Source: Setomelanomma holmii
Lineage: Eukaryota > Ascomycota > Dothideomycetes > Pleosporales > Phaeosphaeriaceae
DNA length: 64,000 nucleotides
NCBI GenBank assembly: GCA_010015745.1
Contig: ML978214.1
Location: 62,001-126,000 of the forward strand
Direction: 5' to 3'
The notes under the pieces were generated by a model that made no database searches, was not told the DNA's origin, and saw nothing but the letters and a program-made list of their open reading frames with translations. Each line of letters begins with the position of its first letter. Position 1 is the first letter of the stretch. The position numbers were made by a program, and so were the translations under genes. Of the stretch, positions 33,769-44,323 are shown piece by piece.

Positions 33769-36700
33769 ATGAGTTTCGTCAACAACTCTCGCATGAGCGT
33801 CTACTCGACCGCATCGACACAGGGACCGCGTCCTGGCCACCCGCCCACACAGGTGTCGACTACGACGCTGCTCAACTACCTGAACTCTTCGTACAAACAG
33901 AGCCAGGCATACAACCTCGAGGCCAGCACCAGCCTTGTCGTGAACACATGGGTCAACGCAAAGTCGGTCATCAATGAGCGTATTGGAGGCACAGTCGACC
34001 TTGAGCTGGGACGAAAGGCGTGGGAACACGCTCGGCGCCGAGCTGAGGATGGCTGCATTGTGTTAGCGTGAGTGCAGCGCGCAACATTCCACTTGACCAC
34101 CTGCTAACTTCCACAGCTCCCTGCACGACTCGACGCCTTCCCTCTTTGCACCCTTCGTTTCGAGCCTGCCGCTTTCCCTGCCAGGCAACTTCTACTCCGC
34201 GCTTGAGGTGCTGAAGGCCTTCACAAACTGCGTCACACCACAGAATCCGTGCGCCACTCGCTACTCGGCTTTGGCTGCCGTCTTCACTGTAAATCTCACC
34301 GGCAACCTGGTTGGGGCTGAAATCAAGCTCTCCACATCCGGCCTCGACGTGCAGCAGGGTCTTCTTGATGTACCTGCACGGACCGGCTACCGTGCATTCG
34401 ATGTCTTCTATTACCTCAATTCTAGCTCAGCATCGAGCCAGGAGAGGGAGTTTCTGGATATCCAGCCCCTCGACCACTACGCACTTCTGAATCGCTCCGG
34501 GACCTACGAACCACCAAACTTCCTGCCCGATGTCGATGATGCGGCTGCTGCCGAGGACTTCCGTACCAATCTTAAGAACATTGGGATTAAGGGTCAGACG
34601 ATGCGCGATCTCATCAGCTGCTTGACTGGATTGTTGAAATTGGGCAACACATTGGATTACTTCGTGGATGGAGAGACACTTCAAGCCATATGCCAAGACG
34701 TGGCCGAGCTGCTGGACGTCTCGCCAGAAGTCTTGCAGCAAAAGCTCGACACCACGGATCGAGGAATTGCGATTGCCGGCATCTACGAGGCCATTGTTGA
34801 CTTTGTTCTGGCTCGCGCAAATGCCACCATCAGTGCCGACATCCGGGCGGCAAAGGCTGCATTCTCAGACAGCGATGGCAGCCAACTAGGCATGATGACT
34901 CCGGACGACTCTGACGACGAGGCTGGTGACATTGTCAACATAACCGTCGTCGATGTGCCGAGCCGTTCGCTCGGCAAAGCTCTCGCCCTCCGGACTGTCT
35001 TTGACGACTCGGAAGGCATTAACGCTGAAATGAAAGAAGATGGTGTTGATTTTGCTGCAGCTGGCATTTCGGTTCTCGAGGGAATGAGAGAGGCGCTCCG
35101 GAGCTGCGAGGCTGAGCTCGGAATCCCTGGCTCCAGTCTTTCTGAAAAGGAGCAAGACCTCGAAAGGCGGGAGGCAGCACTGGAGAAGATCATGTATGAG
35201 ATAGCCGATGAAAGCAACTTCGTCAAGCAGGTTTTGGCTCCTATCCACAGCGAAGGTGTGCTCTTGGGAAAGCATGGCCGTTTCGACCTCGCCACTACAG
35301 TTGCCAGTAGCAGAGTCTGGTTCCAATTGGCAATTCACCCCACAGATTCGATTCCAACATCCACTAGCCAGGACTTGCAATCGAGCTGGCAAGCCGGTGT
35401 TGTCTCGCGGCAGCTTCGAGAATGGCGACTTCCAGAGTGGGCTAGTCGCCGCAACCGTTCTCTAGACTTCACCGCCGATTTTGATCATAACGAGTTCTAC
35501 CAGCGATACCATCCTCTTGGCTGCATGGAAGGAAAGGACGGCATACAAAGCTGGGTGCTACAACGTGGCTGGAGCAATGGCGAAGTCGTGGTCGGTACCG
35601 AACGCGTCTGGGTTCGCGAAGGCACCTGGTGGGAGGCGGAGTCTCAGCTCGATCAGAAAACCCAAGAATTCAACGGTTCTTCCAGTATGCTCGGAGGGAT
35701 GATGGGAGCTGGAGGCATGGAGAGCGGTTATCCGATGACAAACCCGACAGCCAGCACTTTCTTCCCGCCACTGCCGGAATCCCAAACCATCCAGAACCCA
35801 TTTAATAGCTCAGCCAGTCTCGCACCGAGTCGTATGGCCGATGCCAAGTCGATTGCTCCCACCATGCCTACGCAAGGTCCGGGCGACTACGGCTTAGGTG
35901 GGAAGGGTGACGAGAACAAAGGCATTACCTACTACGACGCGGAATCAGGAGGCAACGCCGTCATCACAGAGTCATCCAACACTCCGTCTCGAAGGATGTG
36001 GGTTGCTTTCGTTTGGGCTATGACCTTCTGGATACCATCACCTCTCCTCAAGTGGGTCGGCCGCATGAAGCGTCCAGATGTTCGTCTAGCTTGGCGAGAG
36101 AAGGTCGTGTTGTTCTCCCTCATTCTCCTCTTGAACGGCGCCATTGTCTTCTACATTGTCGCCTTTGGCAAGCTGCTGTGTCCGAACAAGGACAAGGTCT
36201 GGAACCGCGCCGAGGTGGCCACTCACCAAGGCGACAACGATTTCTATGTCAGCCACCGTGGTATCGTTTACGACCTATCGTCGTTTTGGAAGAAGCAGCA
36301 CAGCGACTCGAACACCGAAGCTACACAGGAGCGTATGATGTCGATGGCTGGTGCTAACATGGATCCGTACATCATTCCACCGCTGTACATCGCTTGCCCG
36401 AAGCTCATCGCTGACACAGATACAAACAAGCAAATGTATCTGACCACCAACGACACTGTTGAGAACTCCTTCGCTGTTCACAAGTCGGGCTCACAGACCA
36501 ACCTGGCTGACAGCAAAGCTTTGAGCTCCGAGACATGGTACCCTGATGTATTCCTTCCCAAGATCAAGGAATTCAAGAAAGGCAATCTTGTCTGGGAGAC
36601 CAAGAAGATCAAAGACGAAGGCGAAAACCTCAACCACATGTGGTTCACCCTGGGCGACAGTGTCTACGATCTGACAGACTACTTCAAGACCTTGAACACC

Positions 36701-39152
36701 ATGAACGACATCAGCCAGTACCAGTTCCTTGACTCAAAGCTGACAGACTTGGTAAAGAGTAACGCCGGTACCGATTTATCGGAGGACTTCTCTAACCAGC
36801 TCAACGGTACCGCACAGGCCTATAACCTGCAGTGCCTCGACAACCTCTTCTATGTGGGCAAGACGGACTTCCGCAAGACTGCCCGTTGTCAGGTGAACGA
36901 CTACATCCTGCTTGCTGTTACTATCATTCTCTGCTCCGTGATCGTCATCAAGTTCTTGGCTGCCCTGCAGCTTGGTTCGAGAAAGCGTCCAGCAAACCAG
37001 GACAAGTTCGTCATTTGCCAGGTGCCTGCCTACACAGAAGGAGAGGACCACATTCGCAAAGGTCTCGACTCACTCACTGCTCTTTCATACGACAACAAGC
37101 GCAAGCTCATTTGCGTCATTTGCGACGGAATGATCGTCGGTGGTGGTAACGATCGACCCACACCAAAGATCGTCTTGGACATCCTCGGTGTCGACCCCAA
37201 AGTCGATCCTCCCGCGCTTCCTTTCTGGTCTGTCGGCGAGGGCAGCCAGCAGCTCAACTACGGAAAAGTCTACTCTGGATTGTACGAATTCGAAGGCAAT
37301 GTCGTTCCATACGTCGTTATCGTGAAGATGGGCAAGGAATCCGAGCAGCACAAGTCCAAGCCCGGCAACCGTGGAAAGCGAGACTCTCAGATACTACTCA
37401 TGAGTTTCCTCAACCGTGTCCACCACCGATCGGCTATGAATCCCCTCGAACTGGAGATGTTCCACCAAATCAACAACATTATCGGAGTAGACCCAGAACT
37501 GTACGAATATCTTCTCATGGTCGACGCCGATACAATGGTCAGACCTGATGCACTTACCCGCCTCGTCGCAAGCTGCGCCAATGACTCCAAGATTGCCGGT
37601 ATTTGTGGTGAAACAAGCTTGGAGAACGAGGATAGGTCTTGGTGGACGATGATCCAGGTCTACGAGTACTACATCTCGCATCACTTGTCCAAGGCTTTCG
37701 AGAGCTTGTTCGGTAGTGTTACCTGTCTTCCTGGATGGTAGGTTCTCTTCAAAACATGCATGTATCATTGCTAACAATCGAAGTTTCTGCATGTACCGCT
37801 TGCGCACAGCCGACAAGGGAAAGCCTCTCATCATTTCCGACAAGGTCATCAAGGACTACGCCAATATCAACGAGGACACGCTGCACAAGAAGAATCTTCT
37901 CTCTCTCGGTGAGGATCGTTACCTGACCACTTTGATGACCAAGCACTTCCCTAGCATGTCCTACAAGTTTATTCCTGATGCGTACGCCCTTACTGCCGCC
38001 CCTGAGACATGGAGCATTCTACTCTCCCAGAGACGCCGATGGATTAATTCCACAATCCACAACCTGGCTGAACTGGTCTTCTTGAAGGACCTTTGCGGCT
38101 TCTGTTGTTTCTCCATGCGTTTCGTGGTTTTCATCGATCTCTTCGGTACCCTTGTGCTGCCCTCGATCTGCGCATACCTCGTCTACCTGGTCTACATGGT
38201 TGCATCCGGCACTGGTCAATTCCCGCTCTTCTCCATCATCATGCTGGCTGCTGTATACGGTCTCCAGGCGCTCATCTTCATTATCAAGAGGCAATGGCAA
38301 CACGTCGGCTGGATGATCATCTACATTATGGCGTTCCCCATCTACTCGCTGGCGCTCCCTCTCTACTCGTTCTGGAAGCAGGATGATTTCTCTTGGGGTA
38401 ACACTCGTGTCGTCATTGGCGAAAAAGGCAACAAGAAGCAGGTTCTCACAACTGATGATGAGGGCTTCGATCCCAAGGCTATTCCCATGATGCGCTGGGA
38501 TGAGTACGCCGAGCAGAACGACCTTCCTGGTCGCCGCGGTGTACCTGGTCAAGCATCGGAGAAGGGTGGTTTCAGCGCCTACGAGGAAGAGGCATACGAG
38601 ATGAACGACATGCACTCGGTCTACTCTTCGGTCAAGCCCGCTTCGACCATCATGTCGAACATGCATAACATCTCACACATGCCACCGCAGTCGCCAGGCC
38701 CATACCAGGGTATGCAGATGCGTCAATCTACATACTCCAATCTCTCGCGTTACCAGGATAACCCCAACGGTGGCCGCCAAATGTCCATGGGTAACATGAG
38801 CGACCATTACAATCGTTCTCGTTCCCCATACATGAGCCGAAACAACCTTGGTGGCTTCCAGAGCTCCGACAATCTAATGGCATCCACACCGCCAATCCGT
38901 GGACGCAGCCCTCTTGGCTTCGACCAGTCGCGGCCAGGCAGCACTGTCAACTTCCAGAACATGATGAACGGTCCCAACGACGCCACCATCATCGAGGTTG
39001 TTCAGCAATGTCTGCGGGAAGCCGACCTCGATCGGTTGACCAAGAAGCAGCTCGTTGCGCTCGCCGAACAACGACTGCAAGTGCAACTCACTGGCGAGAG
39101 GAAGATTTTCCTCAACCACACCATCGATGAGCAGCTCGCCAACATGGGTTAG
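33769..39152 (+). CDS. csmB: class VII chitin synthase, motor-like domain lacking a P-loop
   Basis: Exons: 33769-34067, 34117-37737 and 37784-39152; introns of 49 nt (GTGAGT...CACAG) and 46 nt (GTAGGT...CGAAG). The product is 1762 aa. The N-terminal region is alignable to a myosin head but has IVLASLHDSTPSLF where class V has GDSGSGKTT, so ATP binding is not expected; this defines class VII. A transmembrane pair lies near 724 (WVAFVWAMTFWIPSPLLKWV) and a cytochrome b5-like segment near 807. The catalytic core has MVDADTMVRPD (about 1234), SVTCLPGCFCMYRL created across intron 2, LGEDR (about 1347) and QRRRW (about 1387). The tail is Ser/Met/Asn-rich and ends in a DEK_C domain. It works with CsmA in polarised growth in Aspergillus. 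Confidence 0.95.
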
Positions 39153-39677
39153 AATGGCGATGTCTGATCTGCATTGGCGGTGTTGTGTTTACTGTATATT
39201 TGACATGTCTCTACGACGAATCTACTTGGCTTTTGCAGCAAAATACCGTTCCTTTAACTCATCTCGCATATGGCGCAATTATATGGAAAAGGGGTGTCCT
39301 CTGCACTGGGAGCTTGCAGGGTTGGCGTGCATTTGCATCGTCCTTTCTTCTGGCATCATGTAATGATAATAGGGCTGGTGCGGAGTATATAACATAATTG
39401 AGCCTCTACAACTTATTTAAAAATGTGTCTTGTGCTGTGACGTATAGACAAGATATAACTGCCAAGTCTAGTGCTGACTGGTGAACTGGAGAGGTTGTGT
39501 GTCGTATGCTGTTGCTGAAGACGACTCGAAGCGGCCAGACGATGCCATCATTGGCCATGGCTTCTGAGCTCCGCCGTTCCGACGTTCCGCAACAGCTCGC
39601 GCAGCTCACTCCCACCAAACTCGCCCAGAACATTCCTCCCCTCTGCACCATACCTAGTCTCCTCTCACAAGGTCGCA
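39153..39677. other. csmB 3' UTR and END3 promoter
   Basis: No gene seen in this 525-bp interval. Confidence 0.5.
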
Positions 39678-40972
39678 ATGGCGCCGAACCGGATTGAGCA
39701 AGACGAGATTGAGAAGTACTGGGAGATCTTCAGCTCGCTTGCACAGGGAGGCTCGCATTTGGATGGTCAGCAAGCAGCGCCCGTACTCAAGAACTCACAC
39801 CTACGGGATGACCAGCTCGAGCGCGTCTGGGACTTGGCAGATGTGGACAACGATGGCAAGCTGGACTTTGAGGAGTTCTGTGTGGCTATGCGACTGATCT
39901 TCGACCTGATCAATGGGGTGAGTTGCGCCCCAGCTTCTACAGCTCCGAGATGACCTTCGCGGGAGCTAGACACACGAGCAGAATGCTGATTGACGCCTTC
40001 CAGGTCTCTGTAGATGTCCCCAAAACCCTTCCCGACTGGCTCGTCCCCGAATCCAAAGCGCATCTCGTGCAAGCGACCCGCGCGCTCTCCGGCTCACAGC
40101 CCGCCTTTGAGCAAGTCGACGATGATGACGACACGCCCGGCCTGCGCAACGGCTTCGACTGGTACATCTCCCCTAGCGACAAATCCAAATACGAAGAAAT
40201 CTACACGGCGAACCGCGACGCCCACGGCACCATAACATTCGACTCGCTGAGCGGCCTGTTCGACAGCTTAGACAACGTGCCAGACTCGGACATTAGGTTT
40301 GCCTGGAATCTGGTCAACCCAAAGGCACGAGAGGGCGTCGGCAAAGACGCCGCACTAGCTTTCCTGCACATCCTAAACCAGCGGAGCGAAGGCTACCGCG
40401 TCCCTCGCAGCGTACCGCCCAGCCTGCGCGCCAGCTTCGAGAAAGCACACATAGACTACGACGTCGAGCGCGCGGGTACATCACGATGGGCCGCTTCCTC
40501 CAACGACGACACAACGACCGGCCGCAAAGCCAAGTTCGGCGACGCATATCTGACGCGCCTGGGCGTGGGCGACCGCGCAGCAAACTACGGCGCGCGCGCC
40601 AAGGGAACCGAGTTCGGCGGCCGCACAACCGAGGACTGGGAGGAAGTCCGGCTCAAGAAACAGCTTCGCGAACTCGAGTCCAAGATTGCGGATGTCGAGA
40701 AGGAGGCGGAGAATCGGCGGCATGGGCGGAGTAAGGATAGTAAGCCGGCACTTGTGAAGAGGGAGTTGGAGATGTTGTTGGACTATAAGCGGAATACCCT
40801 TAGGGAGTTGGCTAGTGATGAGGGTGGCGCTGTGAAGGGGTTGGGAGGCATTAGGGAGGAGATTGATACGGTCAAGGAGCAGGTTGAGGGGTTGCAGAGT
40901 CATTTGACGAGGAGGCAGGAGGCGTTGGCGGATTTGAGGAGGCAGATTGATGATGAGAAGGCGGGGAGGTAA
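39678..40972 (+). CDS. END3: actin cytoskeleton-regulatory complex protein End3
   Basis: A component of the Pan1-Sla1-End3 complex at cortical actin patches, acting in endocytosis. Exons: 39678-39917 and 40004-40972; an 86-nt intron (GTGAGT...TTCCAG). The product is 402 aa, the usual End3 length. The first EH domain (residues 1-95) contains an EF-hand loop DVDNDGKLDFEE. A second, weaker EH-like domain covers about 135-230 (YEEIYTANRDAHGTITFDSL). The C-terminal third is coiled coil (KKQLRELESKIADVEKEAEN through ALADLRRQIDDEK), which binds partners. Its position between chitin synthase genes is suggestive, because cortical patches help recycle chitin synthases, but linkage alone proves nothing. 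Confidence 0.93.
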
Positions 40973-41325
40973 TGGGGTGAGGAGGATACTATTAGAAAGT
41001 GTATATAGAATAAAAGGAAGTATTTGGCATTGAGAGCATACGCCACCTTAGAAGCATGAGCGGCTTTACTCTTCTCAACGAATGTGAGGAACCTGCTGAT
41101 GATGTTTCGACATGAAAGAGTCATATCTTGACTTGCCCTACAGACTTCAGGCGTCTGCTCTACTACCGAGCATCTATATGATCCAGACATCAGCAGCCCT
41201 TCTTTCAAGTCCATCCTTCTCAAGCCCAGAGCACCTCCACCTTCTTGCAAAACCTCTCTCCACCCTTCCCATCTCAACGCACATCTCACCCTCGCATTTA
41301 CGATAGCGATGAACACAACCCACAC
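40973..41325. other. convergent 3' interval
   Basis: Holds the 3' UTRs of END3 and the oxidoreductase gene. No gene seen. Confidence 0.5.
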
Positions 41326-42567
41326 TCACCGATACAACAACCCCTCCACCTCCTCCGCAATCGCCAAACAACTCGTCAACCCCGGACTCTCCATAGCCAA
41401 TAAATTCACAAACCCGCTATACCCCTCCTCCCTCACAATATAAAAGTCTTGAAAATCCTTCCCACTAGTCGCACTCAACTTGCCCAGCTTCGGCCGTATA
41501 CCCACGTAATCCGGCTGAATCGCTTCCCTATCCACGCCAGGCAGGTAGGTTGCGATATCGTCAATCGCGGCGGCGAGATTCTTGGTGTTGGGCGTGTAGT
41601 CCGTGGGTGAATCTGTCCACTCGACGTCTGGTCCGAAACGTATACGCCCAGATAAGTCGAGAGTGAGATGTGTGCCCAGGCCGCCGTGGCCAGGTACGGG
41701 TGCAGGGTATATCAGCGTATTGGGCTTGGGATGACTAACGGCGTACGAAAAGTAAGATCCTTTGGCGTAGTATGCTTTTCTGTGTCGCTCGGGGCATAAG
41801 ATCATGTTATTTATACTGACAGCGTACAGGCCTGCAGAGTTGATAAGCGTGTCTGCGGTGATGGTGCTGGTTTCGCCATCGGGCGACGTGGTGGTTATTT
41901 CCCAGCCTGATTTTCCTTGGTCGATGGGGTGGATGGATGTCACGGGGCTGTGGAAGGCGCAGATTCCGCCGAGGGATTCGAAGTCGCCTTCGAGGTATTG
42001 CATCAGGCTGTGGGAGTCGACGATGCCGGTACTCGGGCTCTCGAGGACGCCTGCTTCGGCGCGGACGTCGGGTTCTCTGCGCTTGGCTTCGTCTTTAGAG
42101 ATGAAGTGAGTTGGGACGCCGATCGTTGTAGCGAAGTCATGCACCTTTTGCAATGCTTTCATCTGAATCTCGTCCTGGGCTACGATCCATTTTCCGGTGT
42201 TTCGGTGTGGTATTGAATGTTGCTTGCAAAGGTCGTACATCATTTCCTTGCCGCGCAGACATAGCTTTGTCTTGAGAGAGTCGGTGCCGTAGTAGAGACC
42301 GGCGTGTATGACTTCGCTGTTTCGTGAACTTGTTTCTGTGCCCACTGAGCTGTGCTTTTCTATCAAGACCGTTGAGGCGCCATCTCTTGCTTGGAGCTTC
42401 CGTGCTATTGCCAGGCCCACCACACCGCCGCCTACCACGGCATGTGTGAAGTCTGCTTCTCTTCTTATGGTTGTTGAGAATGACTTTGTGTGTATTGTGC
42501 TTCTAATGGAGCGCGAGATGGCTCGTGATGTGAACATGATGGAAGATGTGGACGATGTAGAACACAT
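41326..42567 (-). CDS. FAD-dependent oxidoreductase, L-2-hydroxyglutarate dehydrogenase-like
   Basis: Predicted to oxidise L-2-hydroxyglutarate to 2-oxoglutarate in mitochondria, a metabolite-repair step. Single exon. The ATG at 42567 gives 413 aa; a second ATG at 42537 gives MFTSRAISRSIRSTIHTKSF, a strong import-like sequence, and may be the true start. The Rossmann FAD motif is THAVVGGGVVGLAIARKL. The family motifs SRNSEVIHAGLYYGTDSLKT and STGIVDSHSLMQYLEGD follow. The C-terminal region has PAPVPGHGGLGTHLTLDLSG and VGIRPKL, typical of this DAO-superfamily branch. The stop is directly at a GGTGAGT sequence, so a short additional C-terminal exon is possible. Confidence 0.85.
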   Translation of the reverse strand: MCSTSSTSSIMFTSRAISRSIRSTIHTKSFSTTIRREADFTHAVVGGGVVGLAIARKLQARDGASTVLIEKHSSVGTETSSRNSEVIHAGLYYGTDSLKTKLCLRGKEMMYDLCKQHSIPHRNTGKWIVAQDEIQMKALQKVHDFATTIGVPTHFISKDEAKRREPDVRAEAGVLESPSTGIVDSHSLMQYLEGDFESLGGICAFHSPVTSIHPIDQGKSGWEITTTSPDGETSTITADTLINSAGLYAVSINNMILCPERHRKAYYAKGSYFSYAVSHPKPNTLIYPAPVPGHGGLGTHLTLDLSGRIRFGPDVEWTDSPTDYTPNTKNLAAAIDDIATYLPGVDREAIQPDYVGIRPKLGKLSATSGKDFQDFYIVREEGYSGFVNLLAMESPGLTSCLAIAEEVEGLLYR

Positions 42568-43067
42568 AGACCGCCAGCGCTCTGGAAAACACACAAAGAA
42601 CTGACTGCAACGCTTTGAAGATTGGGAAGATCTTCAATTCAATATGACTCTTCTTGAACGCTGCTCTTATCAGCATCTGTATCCGTTGCTTTTCCGATGA
42701 CGTTGCCTAAGCTCTTCGAGACGCTAACCATAACAAACCATAGTCGCGCTCGCTCTCAGCATCGTGACGCCAGACATTATCATTCCCGAATACAGTATAC
42801 TTCATAATCTGTAGTGTTGCTTACTCTCGACTTGGAGACTTTATTGCTCTGTCTTTGCAGCGTCGTGTTTCATTCCTATTGCACAATCACTCGGAAACGT
42901 CATCGGCACAACAACGACCGACATCGCTCCTTCCCAAACAATCGATGTTCACTCATACTTCACAACGAGCAACTCGGCAAACCAGACTCCACAACCACAT
43001 ATCACGCTTTCGTCTCACACACCACCGACTCGCATCAACCCTAATAGAGCGCGTGAACAAAGTCACA
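42568..43067. other. divergent promoter, oxidoreductase / Nudix gene
   Basis: A 500-bp interval. An ATG at 42945 is in frame with the Nudix gene and may be its alternative start (see findings). No other gene seen. Confidence 0.5.
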
Positions 43068-43697
43068 ATGTCCTCCCCCATCACCCCCAAAATCACATCC
43101 CTCGTAGATCTCCCCTCCAGCGAAGCAAAATGGGTCAAGCTGCAAAAAGCCACCTACATCGACGCCTCTGGCAAAGAGCGCGTCTGGGAGATCGCCAGCC
43201 GCAAGACCACTGGAAAGTCCGGCGTCGACGCAGTCGCAATGGGAAACATCATCTACCACCCGTCCAAACCACCCTCCACAGTTTTGGTAATCCAGTTCCG
43301 GCCCCCGGTCAACGCTTTCACAATCGAGTGGCCCGCGGGTCTAATCGACGCGCATGAATCCGCCGAGGAAGCCGCGGTGCGCGAGTTATACGAAGAAACA
43401 GGGTACCGCGGGACCGTGATTTCGACCTCACCTGCGGTATCTGCGGATCCGGGAATGACGAGCGCGAACATGAAGTTGTGCATGGTGGAAGTGCATTTGA
43501 ACGAGGGCGAGCCGGAGCCGGAGCAGCATCTTGAGGACGGTGAGGAGATTCAGCGGGTGAATGTGCCGTTGAGCGAGTTGTATGAGCGGTTGGAGGAGTT
43601 TGCAAAGGAGGGGTATGTGGTTGCGGCGAAGTTGTATCATTGGGCGGCCGGGGTGAGGTATGCGATTGATCATCCTGAACTTTTCAAGAAAGCGTAG
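43068..43697 (+). CDS. Nudix hydrolase, ADP-ribose pyrophosphatase type (Ysa1-like)
   Basis: Predicted to hydrolyse ADP-ribose or related ADP-sugars to AMP plus sugar phosphate. Single exon, 209 aa from the ATG at 43068. The Nudix box reads GLIDAHESAEEAAVRELYEE, followed by TGY, matching G-x5-E-x7-REUXEEXGU. Around it are the family features VLVIQFRPPVNAFTIEWPAG before the box and YRGTVISTSPAVSADPGMTS after it. The preceding frame stays open to an upstream ATG at 42945, which would add a basic 41-residue leader. It diverges from the oxidoreductase gene. Confidence 0.9.
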   Translation: MSSPITPKITSLVDLPSSEAKWVKLQKATYIDASGKERVWEIASRKTTGKSGVDAVAMGNIIYHPSKPPSTVLVIQFRPPVNAFTIEWPAGLIDAHESAEEAAVRELYEETGYRGTVISTSPAVSADPGMTSANMKLCMVEVHLNEGEPEPEQHLEDGEEIQRVNVPLSELYERLEEFAKEGYVVAAKLYHWAAGVRYAIDHPELFKKA

Positions 43698-44323
43698 ATG
43701 GTGAGACGGAAGGCTGGGGTGTGGCGGTGTTGAGTAAGGAGTGGGTCGGAGGGGTGCTCGGATGACTGGTACTGGGACGACATGATTGTCACACCTTAGA
43801 TTTGTGATGGGTTGAGAGACCAGTCGAGCAAGTAGAAAGCATGTATGTTCACGGTTTGTGACTCAGGTTTGGACCGCGGGCAAAAGCACGAACGTTCTCG
43901 AGAGAGTAAAGGGTCACAAGCACTAGAGTCATTGCACGATGATGTGTGATACATTTTGCAATTCATTCGCAAACTACTAACATTAAGCACTTGCAGCACA
44001 CTAATTTATACCCTTCCCCATGGCCCTTTTCCAATTTCACCTATATACCCTCCATGCATAGCAATAAGTGAGCGGAATCCAATCATGCGTCGTGATTGAC
44101 CAAATATGCCCTCCCCAAACGTAATGTGATGTATATACACTAAGGAAAAGTATGCGTGGACGGCCGCCACGGCTGAAGTAACGCCAGTTGAACGATGCGT
44201 GAAGAGCGAAGGTAAGAAATATGGTGCTAATGCATTGCGCCGTCACGATGGACTTTTTGGTGTTTGAAATGGTGTGTAAATTGAAGTGAACCCTAAATCA
44301 GAAAGGAGAAGCGAAGTGCGAGT
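43698..44323. other. convergent 3' interval
   Basis: Holds the 3' UTRs of the Nudix and class VI chitin synthase genes. Small ORFs at 43796-43999 and 44037-44246 have no features. Confidence 0.5.
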
